64,000 bases of DNA from Brevibacterium permense (GTDB lineage Bacteria > Actinomycetota > Actinomycetes > Actinomycetales > Brevibacteriaceae). The position numbers and the translations under genes were made by a program. The notes under the pieces were generated by a model. It had not been told where the DNA came from and did no database searches. It saw only the letters and a list, made by a program, of their open reading frames with translations. Shown one piece after another: positions 17,075-25,716 of the stretch. Position 1 is the first letter of the stretch. Every line of letters starts with the position of its first letter. The stretch spans positions 1 to 64,000 of the forward strand of contig NZ_QYCP01000078.1 of NCBI RefSeq assembly GCF_025506275.1. The letters are read 5' to 3'.

Positions 17075-17386
17075 TCAGCGATTGCGGTAGCGCGGGTCGA
17101 CGGCGCGGACCTTCGGGCGCACATCGGTGAGGTAGACGATGCCGGCGACGAGGGCGATGATGTTGAGGAAGATCATGCTCATGCCCATCGGCGGCAGGGC
17201 GATGAGGGCGAGCGCGAGTCCGACGCCGAGGAGGATTACCCAGAACTTCTTGCTCTGTTTGTCCACGGCACGGTAGTTCTCGTCCTTGAAGCGGAGGCAG
17301 TCGATGAACGCCCAGAGCTGGACGACGAATGCGGCCACCGTCAGGGCAAGAAAGACGAGACGCTGAAAGCCCGCGATGTATTCCAT
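17075..17386 (-). CDS. DUF2516 family membrane protein
   Basis: A 103-residue protein with three hydrophobic segments (about 8-28, 48-66 and 68-88) and the actinobacterial DUF2516 pattern FWVILLGVGLALALI followed by a terminal basic VRPKVRAVDPRYR. It is a predicted cytoplasmic-membrane protein of unknown function. It lies 73 bases upstream of the hydrolase gene on the same strand and is probably co-transcribed. Confidence 0.82.
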   Translation of the reverse strand: MEYIAGFQRLVFLALTVAAFVVQLWAFIDCLRFKDENYRAVDKQSKKFWVILLGVGLALALIALPPMGMSMIFLNIIALVAGIVYLTDVRPKVRAVDPRYRNR

Positions 17387-17541
17387 GGCCCCAGCCTAGC
17401 AATCTCGGGCTTTCGGGGCAGTTCCGGGCTGGAGATCCTCGGCAATTGCCCACCCGCATCCCACGGCTTTCACAGTGGGTGCGTGTCGCCCCGAGGCGGT
17501 AGCCGGTAGACCGCTGCAGGTAGGTGCCGCCCCACCTCTGC

Positions 17542-17636
17542 GGTGGCGGCTCGCTGCCTCGGGACCGCGGTCGGTGCGTGCTTCCCCAAGGGCTGTGGTG
17601 GCGGCTCGCTGCCTCGGGACCGCGGTCAGTGCGTGC
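17542..17636. repeat. Tandem 40-bp direct repeat, 55-bp period
   Basis: A 40-base sequence beginning GGTGGCGGCTCGCTG occurs at 17542-17581 and again at 17597-17636 with one difference. It fills most of the gap between the DUF2516 and azlD genes. No gene or terminator was recognised in it. Confidence 0.7.
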
Positions 17637-17645
17637 CGCCCCTGC

Positions 17646-18110
17646 TCAGAGGATCCCGGTGGTGCGGATGAGCGCGCACACGCCCATGCCGATGACGACG
17701 GCGAGCAACATCGGCACGCGCAGAATCGAGGCGAGGACGCCGGCACCGACGCCGATGAGGCGGGCCGGATCGGCGATGTCAGTGCCGTCGAAGACCGCGG
17801 TGGTGGCGAAGACGGCGCCGATGAGCACGACCGTGGCCCGGTCCATCCACATCGTCAAACGCTCGGTCGAGTCGGCCGAATCACCTGCCCCCGCCGAGGC
17901 GGCTGTGACCTGTCCGTCGACCCTTGCAGGGGCGGCTGCGCCCCGCCCGTCCATACCCGCGGAGGAGTCAGCCCCCGCCGAGGCGGTCGCCGGGGCCCGC
18001 CGGCGCCCCTTCGTGGCGATGGCCGCTCCCACCTTCACACCGGCGAAGCGCATGAGATAGGTTCCGAGGCTCAGCCCGGCAAGGGCGATGAGGAAGCTGA
18101 CGGCGCTCAT
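17646..18110 (-). CDS. azlD: AzlD-type branched-chain amino acid exporter subunit
   Basis: A 154-residue small membrane subunit that pairs with AzlC to export branched-chain amino acids or analogues. The N-terminal LGTYLMRFAG and C-terminal four-helix pattern match AzlD. Family members are about 100-110 residues; the excess is an Ala/Gly/Asp/Ser tract at about residues 30-75 inserted after the first helix. Its start overlaps the azlC stop by four bases. Confidence 0.85.
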   Translation of the reverse strand: MSAVSFLIALAGLSLGTYLMRFAGVKVGAAIATKGRRRAPATASAGADSSAGMDGRGAAAPARVDGQVTAASAGAGDSADSTERLTMWMDRATVVLIGAVFATTAVFDGTDIADPARLIGVGAGVLASILRVPMLLAVVIGMGVCALIRTTGIL

Positions 18111-18883
18111 CGGCGGCTCTCCTCTCGAGTTGAGTGCTGCGAGTGTTCGGCATCGTACTGGCCTGCGGCGTTGTCACCGGAGCGGCGGTGTCGGAAGAAC
18201 CAGCGCACGGCCCAGCCGGCAGCGACGAAGACGAAGACCGACAGTGAGGTCACGGCACCCAGCCCGAGCGGCAGCAGCGGGGTCAGGCCCACGGCGATGA
18301 GGATGCCGATGACGGTCAGCGAGAGTGTGACCCGGTTCTTCAGGTCCCCGCGGATGAGGCAGAAGAGGATGATCGGGAAGGCCGCGTCGAGACCGAGCAG
18401 GTCCGCGTTGATGACATTGCCCAGCCACTGTCCGACCATGGCACCACCGGGCCACATGATGGCGATTGCAGCGCCCATGAGCAGGAAAGCATGCCATTTC
18501 GCCCGGTCGTTGTGCCCAAGGCGCGAGATCGCAGTGGATTCGTCGTTGATCCAATGGGAGGCGATGAGAGCTCGCCAGTCCTGTGGGAAGAAAGGGCCGA
18601 CCGCGACTCCGAAGGCGAAGTTGCGGGAATTGACGAGGAGACCCGCCAGCACCGCGAGGATCGGGGCACCGCCGGCGGCGATGACGCCGACGAAGGTGAA
18701 TTCGGCGGCGCCGCCGAGAGCGAACATCGCCAGCAGCAAAGTCTGCCACCAGGCGAATCCGGAGACCGCGGAGATCGCCCCATACGACAGCGCGACTGCG
18801 ATGATCGTGACGGTGACGATGGCAACCGCACGATAGGTCGAGCCGGGGAGCACCCGATCAGCCGTGCGAAATAATGAACCCAT
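18107..18883 (-). CDS. azlC: AzlC-type branched-chain amino acid exporter
   Basis: A 258-residue membrane protein. The family pattern includes AISAVSGFAWWQTLLLAMFALGGAAEFTFV and NSRNFAFGVAVGPFF. About seven helices, with a basic C-terminal tail. It forms a two-subunit exporter with the overlapping azlD. A divergent XRE-cupin regulator starts 66 bases away and probably controls it. Confidence 0.9.
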   Translation of the reverse strand: MGSLFRTADRVLPGSTYRAVAIVTVTIIAVALSYGAISAVSGFAWWQTLLLAMFALGGAAEFTFVGVIAAGGAPILAVLAGLLVNSRNFAFGVAVGPFFPQDWRALIASHWINDESTAISRLGHNDRAKWHAFLLMGAAIAIMWPGGAMVGQWLGNVINADLLGLDAAFPIILFCLIRGDLKNRVTLSLTVIGILIAVGLTPLLPLGLGAVTSLSVFVFVAAGWAVRWFFRHRRSGDNAAGQYDAEHSQHSTREESRR

Positions 18884-18937
18884 GTTCTATACAGTGCACC
18901 CTCGGCCATCGTTCGTCAACCCGAACGGCCTAACCGC

Positions 18938-18943
18938 TATAGT
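18938..18943 (+). promoter_or_regulatory. -10 box of a leaderless regulator transcript
   Basis: TATAGT is followed by exactly six bases and the ATG at 18950. No ribosome site is present, so the mRNA probably starts at the AUG. Confidence 0.55.
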
Positions 18944-18949
18944 GAACTC

Positions 18950-19603
18950 ATGACTTCTCGAAGCAACGACGATTCGCTGAATGACGCTCAGGGCGACTCC
19001 GACACCGAGTCCGCTCCTAGCGTCACCGATACCGACGCCACAGCCCCCGGCTCGGCGCTCTCGCCGAGTCAGCAGATCGCGGCGGCACTGAAACGTGAAC
19101 GACTGCGCGCCGGACTCTCCCTCTCTGAGGTCGCCAGGCGCGCCGGCATCGGCAAGTCGACGATGTCCGGGCTTGAGACGGGAAGCGGAAATCCGAGCCT
19201 GGAGACGATGTGGGCTCTGGCCGCTGCGCTCGACATCCCTCTTGCGCGCCTGCTCGACCCGCCCCCGCACGAGGTCGCCTTCCAACACGTCGGCGATATG
19301 CCCAGCCTGCCTTCGACCACCGCAAACTATGTGGCCACTCTGCTCTCACCGTCGCCGACGAATGCCCGACGCGACGTCTACTTCATCCAGGCCGAACCGG
19401 GTGAACCCAGGGAGTCTCAGCCGCACCCGCAGGGCACGATCGAACATGTCATTCTCGGCCGCGGGGCCGCACGCATCGAAGTGCTCGGCAAGTCCTACGA
19501 ATTGGGCGTCGGCGACTACCTCACCCATCCGGGCGATCAGCCTCATCGCTTCACAGCTCTGGAACCCGGCACCAACGCCGTCTTCGTCGTCGAAAGCAGC
19601 TGA
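18950..19603 (+). CDS. XRE-family regulator with C-terminal cupin
   Basis: A 217-residue protein. After a disordered 40-residue front, residues 44-100 form an XRE helix-turn-helix (LKRERLRAGLSLSEVARRAGIGKSTMSGLETGSGNPSLETMWALA), and residues 120-215 form a cupin with a PHPQGTIEHVILG strand that would bind a small ligand. This domain pair typically controls an adjacent transport gene; here azlCD is divergent. The ligand is likely an amino acid or derivative, which is inference. Confidence 0.87.
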   Translation: MTSRSNDDSLNDAQGDSDTESAPSVTDTDATAPGSALSPSQQIAAALKRERLRAGLSLSEVARRAGIGKSTMSGLETGSGNPSLETMWALAAALDIPLARLLDPPPHEVAFQHVGDMPSLPSTTANYVATLLSPSPTNARRDVYFIQAEPGEPRESQPHPQGTIEHVILGRGAARIEVLGKSYELGVGDYLTHPGDQPHRFTALEPGTNAVFVVESS

Positions 19604-19615
19604 CCGCCTCGACGG

Positions 19616-20764
19616 TTATTCGACGGCCGGTCCGTCTTCCTCATCGGCGTTCACGGCCAGCGGTGGAAGCCGGGACTGGGCTTCCTCACGAGTGAGTCCC
19701 GCGGCCTGCAGCAGGTCGACGGCGACAGTTCGCAGGAGCAGGACCATCGACTCGTCGTGGATGTCCCAATCGGGCTTCGCTCGCGGATCCAATGCACCCG
19801 CCGCCTCGGACAGGGCCGCCTCGGCGAGGGAACGGTCGGTGCCGCGGCGCAGAGCGATCTCGAGCTTCTTCGCACCGTCGGCCAAGGATCCGACATAGTC
19901 GGCGATGACGGGTTTGGCGACGCCGAGCTCGGTGATGCCGACGACGCGGCGGGCGATGACTCGCATGGTCCGCATCGCGCGGTCGGAGAATGTGTGGGCA
20001 CGGGACAGGCGGGTGACTTCGGCCGCATGTCGGCGGGCACGTGCATTGATCTTCGCGGCTTCACGGGAGATCCGCAGGGATGAGCCCCAGGAATCGATGA
20101 TGTCCTGGGTTTCGCGAGCGCGCTCGAGGGCTCGACCAGCCATCGTCACATCGGCTTCGCGCAGGGCTCGTTTCATCATCCTGAGGACGGCGTCGACCTC
20201 CTCGAGCATGTCCGCGGCAAGGCGACGCGGAGCCTTTCGAGCGTCGCGCGGGATCAGCAGTGCCAACAGTATCGCGCAGACGGACCCGGTGAGAGCGTCG
20301 AGGGTACGTGGGAACGGCATGGTGGTGGCGCTGGCAGGGACTACGACGACGTAGACGGATTGGACGGCGATCTGGGTGATGAAGATGCCGCCGGAGTTGA
20401 GGATCGTGCCGATCGTCAGGCCGATGATCAGGGTCAGGGCAAGCTGCCAGATGCCGGAGCCGTAGAAATTGACGAGTATCTCGCCCACGAGCACCCCGAA
20501 CGTCGCTCCGATGCCGATCTCGAGAGCGCGGCGCAGGCGACGGTCGACGACGGGGCCGATGCCGACGGCGGAGGCGACCGCGGCGAGGAACGGATACGGG
20601 TGGCCGAGCACGTAGACGCAGAAAGCATAGGCGGCAGTCGCGGCGATGGGGATCTGGATCAGCTGACCGGAGTTCACCCACACCCGCTTGAGCCCCAAGC
20701 GCAGGCGGTGGGCGACGACGTTGAACCCCCGCCGAGGCAGTTCGCTGACCCGATTGTCCGCCAT
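19616..20764 (-). CDS. FUSC-family aromatic acid exporter-like protein
   Basis: A 382-residue protein. ATG 20764 (MADNRVSEL) is preferred because GAGGGGA lies just before it. The first 170 residues hold five to six membrane helices of the FUSC/ArAE type (YAFCVYVLGHPYPFLAAVASAVGIGPVVDRRLRRALE). The remaining half is soluble, helical and probably cytoplasmic. Related proteins export aromatic carboxylates; the substrate is not known. Divergent from pepN. Confidence 0.82.
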   Translation of the reverse strand: MADNRVSELPRRGFNVVAHRLRLGLKRVWVNSGQLIQIPIAATAAYAFCVYVLGHPYPFLAAVASAVGIGPVVDRRLRRALEIGIGATFGVLVGEILVNFYGSGIWQLALTLIIGLTIGTILNSGGIFITQIAVQSVYVVVVPASATTMPFPRTLDALTGSVCAILLALLIPRDARKAPRRLAADMLEEVDAVLRMMKRALREADVTMAGRALERARETQDIIDSWGSSLRISREAAKINARARRHAAEVTRLSRAHTFSDRAMRTMRVIARRVVGITELGVAKPVIADYVGSLADGAKKLEIALRRGTDRSLAEAALSEAAGALDPRAKPDWDIHDESMVLLLRTVAVDLLQAAGLTREEAQSRLPPLAVNADEEDGPAVE

Positions 20765-20849
20765 CAGTCCCCTCTGCCGCTCGCTGGTGCTGTACTCAGA
20801 ATACCGGAAATGTGGCATGCTAAAGTCTGTCCGCCGAGGAGGCTATTGA

Positions 20850-23800
20850 ATGACAACGAATCTCACCCGAAGCGAAGCCCAGAGTCGAACACAGCTGCTC
20901 GAGGTCGATTCCTACTCAGTCCATATCGACGTCAGCAACGCCGAAACCGATGCCGACACGTACCTGTCTCGCACTGTCGTCGACTTCTCCGCCCGCTTCG
21001 TCGATTCGACATTCATCGACCTCATCGCCGACTCCGTGAGCTCCGTTCTGATCAATGGTGAGAGCCTCTCCCCCGCCGAGGTCTTCGACGGTGCCCGAGT
21101 CACGTTCCCCGTCCGCGCCGGCCGCAATTCCCTGACGATCGAGGCGCAGGCTCGCTATTCCACCTCGGGCGAGGGTCTGCACCGGTTCACTGATCCGGCC
21201 GACGGCAAGACCTATCTCTATACACAGTACGAACCCACCGACGCCCGTCGCGTCTTCGCGAATTTCGACCAGCCCGACCTCAAGGCCGAGTTCATCTTCA
21301 CGGTCACCGCTCCCGCACATTTCCAGGTTCTCTCGAACCGGGCCGAGGCACGGACGGAACCGGCCGATGGTTCGGCGGGGGCCGCCTCGGCGGCCGCGGT
21401 CACCCATTACTTCGAACCGACACTCAAGCAGTCGAGCTACATCACCTGCATCACCGCGGGTCCCTACGAGGGGGCGACGGATTCGTGGACGGATCCGCGC
21501 ACCGGGCAAACCGTGCAGCTGGGCGCATGGACGCGCGCGAGCCTCGTCGACCACCTCGACGCGGATGATATCTTCGGTGTCACGAAGGCGGGCCTCGACT
21601 TCTTCACCTCCGAATTCGACTACCCCTACCCATGGGGCAAGTACGATCAGATCTTCGTTCCCGAGTACAACCTCGGCGCTATGGAGAACCCTGGCCTGGT
21701 GACGTTCACGGACAATCTGATCTTCCGGGACAAGGTCACGGACGCGAACTACGAGTCACGCGCCAACGTCATCCTGCACGAGATGGCGCACATGTGGTTC
21801 GGCGATCTCGTCACGATGAAGTGGTGGGATGACCTGTGGCTCAAGGAGTCCTTCGCCGACTTCATGGGCGGTCTCGCGCTGGCCGAGGCGACGCGGTTCA
21901 CCGATGGGTGGGTGACCTTCGCGCTGCGCCGCAAGGCGTGGGCGTACACGCAGGACCTGTATCCGACGACGCACCCGATCGTCGCCGACATCCCCGATGT
22001 CGAGGCCGCGAAGCTCAACTTCGACGGCATCACCTATGCCAAGGGCGCATCCGTGCTCAAGCAGCTCGTCGCGTTCGTCGGCCGGGAGGCTTTCTTCGCC
22101 GGTTCGCGGCTGTATTTCAGACGGTTCGAATACGGCAACACAGAGTTGGCTGATTTCCTCGAATGCCTCGCCGAGGCGGCTCCCGACCGGGACATCGCGA
22201 ACTGGGCGGCCGCGTGGCTGGGGACGTCCGGAGTCTCGGAGCTGTCCCTGCAGCTCACGACGGCAGACGGTTCGTCTAGGTCCACGGTCGGGTCGGCAGG
22301 GTCCCCGGATGGTTCGGCTGGGTCTGCGGCCGGGTCGGCAGGGTCCACGGTCGGGTCGGCCGCGTTCTCGCAGGGTGGGGCCGGAATCGGGGCCGAACGA
22401 ACTTCGGCCGGTTCCGACGTCGCAGCACAGAGCTCGGGACGCAGGAGGCTCGTGGCTTCGAGCTCTGGCGCAAGGCTGCGCAGCCCGGATACGGTCGACG
22501 ACGGTTTCGACGGGGCTGCCGGCGCCGCTCACGAGGCAGGCTCCGGGTCGAGCGGCAGGGTGGACCCGCCTCGGCGACGGTCCGGTTCGGAACAGGTCAC
22601 GGGTGCCACGATCACTCAGTCCGATTCGGCCGAGGGCACGGCCCTGCTGCGGCCGCACACGATCGAGATCGCCACGCTCGGGCGGTCGGGGCGGGAGATC
22701 GTTCCCCTCGATTCCTTCCGTTTCGAGTTCTCGACCGAGTCGGCCGACGTCGAGCAGCTGATCGGTCGCAGTGCCGGCGTGATCACTCTGCTCAACTACA
22801 ACGACCTGGACTATGCGCGGGTGCGCCTCGATCCGGAATCGACGGAGGCGGCGGTCACCTCGGCGTCGCGGATCACGGATCCGCTGTCACGAGCCCTGGT
22901 GTGGTCAGCGTTGGACAATGCGGTGCGCGATGGGCTCATGCCGGTGCAGAAGTACCTCACCGCCTATGCCCGCAGCTTGGGCAAGGAGAGTCATGCCGGG
23001 ATCATGGCGGGGCTCAGTCAGACCGCTCTGACCTGCATCGATCAGTGGGTGGCGGATCGTAATTTCGATGCCGCAATCATGGGGCTTCTGGGAGCCGCGT
23101 TGGATGCGTTGGCTGCGGCGAAGGCGGGTTCGGATGCTCAGCTGCATCTGGCCAATCTCGTATTGGCGCTGACGTCGCGGACGGCTCGCTGTGCCGCCGG
23201 CAGCTCCGCGGTGGCCATGGGTCGTGGGTTCGCCAGCCAGATCCTAGCGGTGCCAGTCGGCGAGGAGATCGACCGGATGTATGCCGGAGCGCCCGGGCAA
23301 GCCGGTTCGGCTGGTCAGGCCGGTTCGGCTGATCGGGCCGGTTCGGCTGGGCAAGCAGGATCGGCTGGGCAGGCTGGTTCTGCCGATCGGGCCGATTCGG
23401 TGAGTCAGTCGGCCGAAGCTTCCGGTGGTGTCCGCACGGGTCGAGGCGCCGAACATTCGACTGCGACGCTGCCGTTCCGGGGTCTCATCAATGATCATGC
23501 GCTGCGGTGGAATGCGCTGACGGCGCTCGTCTGCCTCGGGTGGGCGGATCAGACGGATATCGCGCGGGAGAATCATTCGGATCCCAGCTCTTCGGGTCGA
23601 CTTCACGCCGAGACGGCCAGTGCCGCATTGCCTCTGCCGATCGTCAAGATCCGTGCCTGGGAGGCGATCCGCGAGGCGGGAGCACTGAGCAATGATGTTC
23701 TGTCGGCGATCATCGCCGGGTTCATCGCGCCGAGCGCGATGCCGCTCATCGAGGAGTATGTCGATGAGTACTTCGATGGTCTGCTCGGGTTCTGGACGGA

Positions 23801-24005
23801 CAATTCGATTGAGATCGCTCGCCGCCTGGTGCTCGGCCTCTATCCCCGGTGGTCCGTCGACGAGGAGGCTGTGGTCGAGAAGACCGACGCATGGTTGGCA
23901 GCCAACGACGATGCACCTGCGGCTCTGCGCCGACTGGTCATCGAACGTCGGGATGATCTGGCCCGTGCCATCTTCCTGAAATCCACTCAGAGCTCGCGGC
24001 ACTGA
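20850..24005 (+). CDS. pepN: Aminopeptidase N, M1 family, with two low-complexity insertions
   Basis: A zinc aminopeptidase that trims N-terminal residues from cytosolic peptides. The substrate motif GAMEN lies at about 275 and the zinc site HEMAH at 310-314 with its third ligand Glu in LKESFADF (about 333). An ERAP1_C-like helical domain forms the C-terminal half. At 1051 residues it is about 200 longer than actinobacterial PepN. The excess is two Ser/Gly/Ala tracts, about 473-595 between the catalytic and C-terminal domains and about 812-865. GAGGAG lies eight bases before ATG 20850. Confidence 0.93.
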   Translation: MTTNLTRSEAQSRTQLLEVDSYSVHIDVSNAETDADTYLSRTVVDFSARFVDSTFIDLIADSVSSVLINGESLSPAEVFDGARVTFPVRAGRNSLTIEAQARYSTSGEGLHRFTDPADGKTYLYTQYEPTDARRVFANFDQPDLKAEFIFTVTAPAHFQVLSNRAEARTEPADGSAGAASAAAVTHYFEPTLKQSSYITCITAGPYEGATDSWTDPRTGQTVQLGAWTRASLVDHLDADDIFGVTKAGLDFFTSEFDYPYPWGKYDQIFVPEYNLGAMENPGLVTFTDNLIFRDKVTDANYESRANVILHEMAHMWFGDLVTMKWWDDLWLKESFADFMGGLALAEATRFTDGWVTFALRRKAWAYTQDLYPTTHPIVADIPDVEAAKLNFDGITYAKGASVLKQLVAFVGREAFFAGSRLYFRRFEYGNTELADFLECLAEAAPDRDIANWAAAWLGTSGVSELSLQLTTADGSSRSTVGSAGSPDGSAGSAAGSAGSTVGSAAFSQGGAGIGAERTSAGSDVAAQSSGRRRLVASSSGARLRSPDTVDDGFDGAAGAAHEAGSGSSGRVDPPRRRSGSEQVTGATITQSDSAEGTALLRPHTIEIATLGRSGREIVPLDSFRFEFSTESADVEQLIGRSAGVITLLNYNDLDYARVRLDPESTEAAVTSASRITDPLSRALVWSALDNAVRDGLMPVQKYLTAYARSLGKESHAGIMAGLSQTALTCIDQWVADRNFDAAIMGLLGAALDALAAAKAGSDAQLHLANLVLALTSRTARCAAGSSAVAMGRGFASQILAVPVGEEIDRMYAGAPGQAGSAGQAGSADRAGSAGQAGSAGQAGSADRADSVSQSAEASGGVRTGRGAEHSTATLPFRGLINDHALRWNALTALVCLGWADQTDIARENHSDPSSSGRLHAETASAALPLPIVKIRAWEAIREAGALSNDVLSAIIAGFIAPSAMPLIEEYVDEYFDGLLGFWTDNSIEIARRLVLGLYPRWSVDEEAVVEKTDAWLAANDDAPAALRRLVIERRDDLARAIFLKSTQSSRH
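23283..23408. repeat. 18-bp tandem repeat within pepN
   Basis: Seven 18-base units (consensus GCCGGTTCGGCTGGTCAG) encode repeated AGSAGQ/AGSADR hexapeptides. The phase is a multiple of three, so copy-number change keeps the frame. Confidence 0.85.
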
Positions 24006-24309
24006 CCGGCGGTCGTCTCGGGAACAGCGACCGGCCCCGCATCGGTGCGCGAGTTTCGATGAAATCGGGACGACGGTCCATCGCCGCCGCGGCGGGTGCC
24101 CCTCCCGTGGCCAGGCCTCTCGGCAATCGCCATGCTCAGCAAACCTGGCGAAGCTCCCCTGGCGATGACACTCTGAAATCACTGATGGCCGGTGCCCTCC
24201 TCAGGGCACCGGCCATCAGCGTGTCGGCAGGTCACTCGACTGACGTGGTCAGATCCTGGTTGGTGCCGGGACCATCTGACTCGATCCAGAGCAGAGGACG
24301 CGGCCCAGA
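24006..24309. other. Convergent gap between pepN and the NlpC/P60 gene
   Basis: About 300 bases without a gene. It holds the strong bidirectional terminator at 24182-24219 and a weaker hairpin at about 24248-24280 (GTCAGAT with ATCTGAC). Nothing else was recognised. Confidence 0.6.
24182..24219. terminator. Bidirectional terminator between convergent genes
   Basis: A perfect 17-bp stem (24182-24198 with 24203-24219) closed by a four-base loop. The T tract is poor on both strands, but position between convergent stops and stem strength favour termination. Confidence 0.7.
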
Positions 24310-25401
24310 TCAGAGGATACGGCGAGCTCCGGAGAATTCGTTTCCGGTGTCCCACTTCTTCCAGTCGGTGACGTAGACGTCCTTCGACGCGTTCGGCGAG
24401 TGGATCATCTTACCGTCGCCGACGTACATTCCGACGTGGTGGACCGTTCCCGAACTGGTCGAGAAGAACAGCAGGTCGCCTGGCTTGAGGTTTGACGAAG
24501 AGACCGCCTTACCCGCCTTTGCCTGGTCTCCCGAGTCGCGAGGCAGATCGATGCCGTGGGCTTTGTAGATGGAGTAGGTGAATCCGGAGCAGTCGAATCC
24601 GTAGGCGGAGACTCCGGCCCACAGGTAGCGCAGGCCCTCGAACTGCTTGGCGGTCTTCACGAGGTCTTTGCCGCTGGGCTTTTCGGGTTTGTCGCCGACA
24701 TCGTAGACATCCACGTCGTCGATGTCGATCCAGGCGGCTCCACCCCCGGGGAGGGCGACGCGGACATCGTCGACGTCCTGGGCGATGAGCGGCAGGTCGA
24801 CGTTGAAGCTGACGTCGGCACCGGTGTCCTTGGTGAATTCGATGCCTTCGAGTTTGCTCTTGGGCTTCGTGACCACTGCACGGGGCTGTTCTTCGGCGAG
24901 CTTTCCGAAGCGGTCGTTTTCGACCAGCTGCTTCTTGGGCAGCCAGCCCGGGTAGCCCTTCTTGTTCTTCGGGGTCTTCTGGTCGGTCACGGCGACCTTG
25001 GCCCAGCTGCCCTTGGTTTCGAGGACGGAGACTTCCGAACCGTAGGTTGCCTGGGTCTCGGTTTTTCCAGTCAGGCCTCGGCGCACATCGGTGGATCCGA
25101 GGTTCTTGTTCCACTTCTTGAGGTCGACGGGGTGCTGGAGTGCAGGCTTGTCGACTTTGCGAGGGGCCTTCGGGTCGGTCCACAGCGTCGCGACCGTGAC
25201 ATCGACGTAGGCGGTCTCGCCCTTTTCGATCTTGCCGTCGGTGATTCGTTCGAGTTCTTGGCCGGGCACGACATCAGCGGAGATGCCGGACGTTTCTGCG
25301 GCGTCGGTCGACGACAGATTACTCGACAGTGCGGGAGCACCGGCGCCGAAAACCAGTCCGACCCCAAGTGCTGCCGAAACAGCAATTTTGGTACGCATCA
25401 T
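24310..25401 (-). CDS. Secreted NlpC/P60 peptidoglycan endopeptidase
   Basis: A 363-residue exported cell-wall hydrolase. The start ATG 25401 gives a signal peptide MMRTKIAVSAALGVGLVFGAG ending near APALSS. The middle (about 60-220) has SH3-like and low-similarity beta segments. The C-terminal domain is NlpC/P60: Cys in YGFDCSGF (about 273), His in HHVGMYVGDG and the polar residue in MIHSPN. It would cleave D-Glu-mDAP type bonds in peptidoglycan. An untranslated region of about 140 bases precedes it. Confidence 0.88.
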   Translation of the reverse strand: MMRTKIAVSAALGVGLVFGAGAPALSSNLSSTDAAETSGISADVVPGQELERITDGKIEKGETAYVDVTVATLWTDPKAPRKVDKPALQHPVDLKKWNKNLGSTDVRRGLTGKTETQATYGSEVSVLETKGSWAKVAVTDQKTPKNKKGYPGWLPKKQLVENDRFGKLAEEQPRAVVTKPKSKLEGIEFTKDTGADVSFNVDLPLIAQDVDDVRVALPGGGAAWIDIDDVDVYDVGDKPEKPSGKDLVKTAKQFEGLRYLWAGVSAYGFDCSGFTYSIYKAHGIDLPRDSGDQAKAGKAVSSSNLKPGDLLFFSTSSGTVHHVGMYVGDGKMIHSPNASKDVYVTDWKKWDTGNEFSGARRIL

Positions 25402-25491
25402 TTCTCTTTCGGTCTGCAGGCCGGGGCCCGCGTGGGGGAAGTCTCCGAAGGTGCGCGAGCGCATTCGGCGTACAGAATTCGCCTCCGTTTC

Positions 25492-25513
25492 GACCTCTCC
25501 GCAAGGAGCGGTC
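25492..25513 (-). promoter_or_regulatory. Hairpin in the long leader of the NlpC/P60 gene
   Basis: On the minus strand, GACCGCTCC and GGAGAGGTC pair with one mismatch around a four-base loop, about 90 bases before the start. A candidate -10 TAGAAT lies further upstream near 25545-25550, so the hairpin would be in the 5' leader. I could not match it to a known riboswitch. Confidence 0.35.
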
Positions 25514-25716
25514 TCGCCGTAGACGAGGTTCTGCACGGTGTCGATTCTACTGGCTGTCACACGACCGTCAGCTTTCATGACACTGTGACAGGATAACGCG
25601 GACTGGTCGTGGATTGAAGTCCGCTTGCCCGAATCGATGCTGACCTGAGACTTCGGCCCGGTGCCGATGGCCGATATCGGCCCCGACCGGCTCCGGGGAC
25701 AGTCTTCCGTCAGGTG

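Noticed and set aside
25400..25560. A ydaO-type (c-di-AMP) riboswitch
   Set aside because: The leader position fits, but I could not find the conserved core words, so only an unassigned hairpin is reported.
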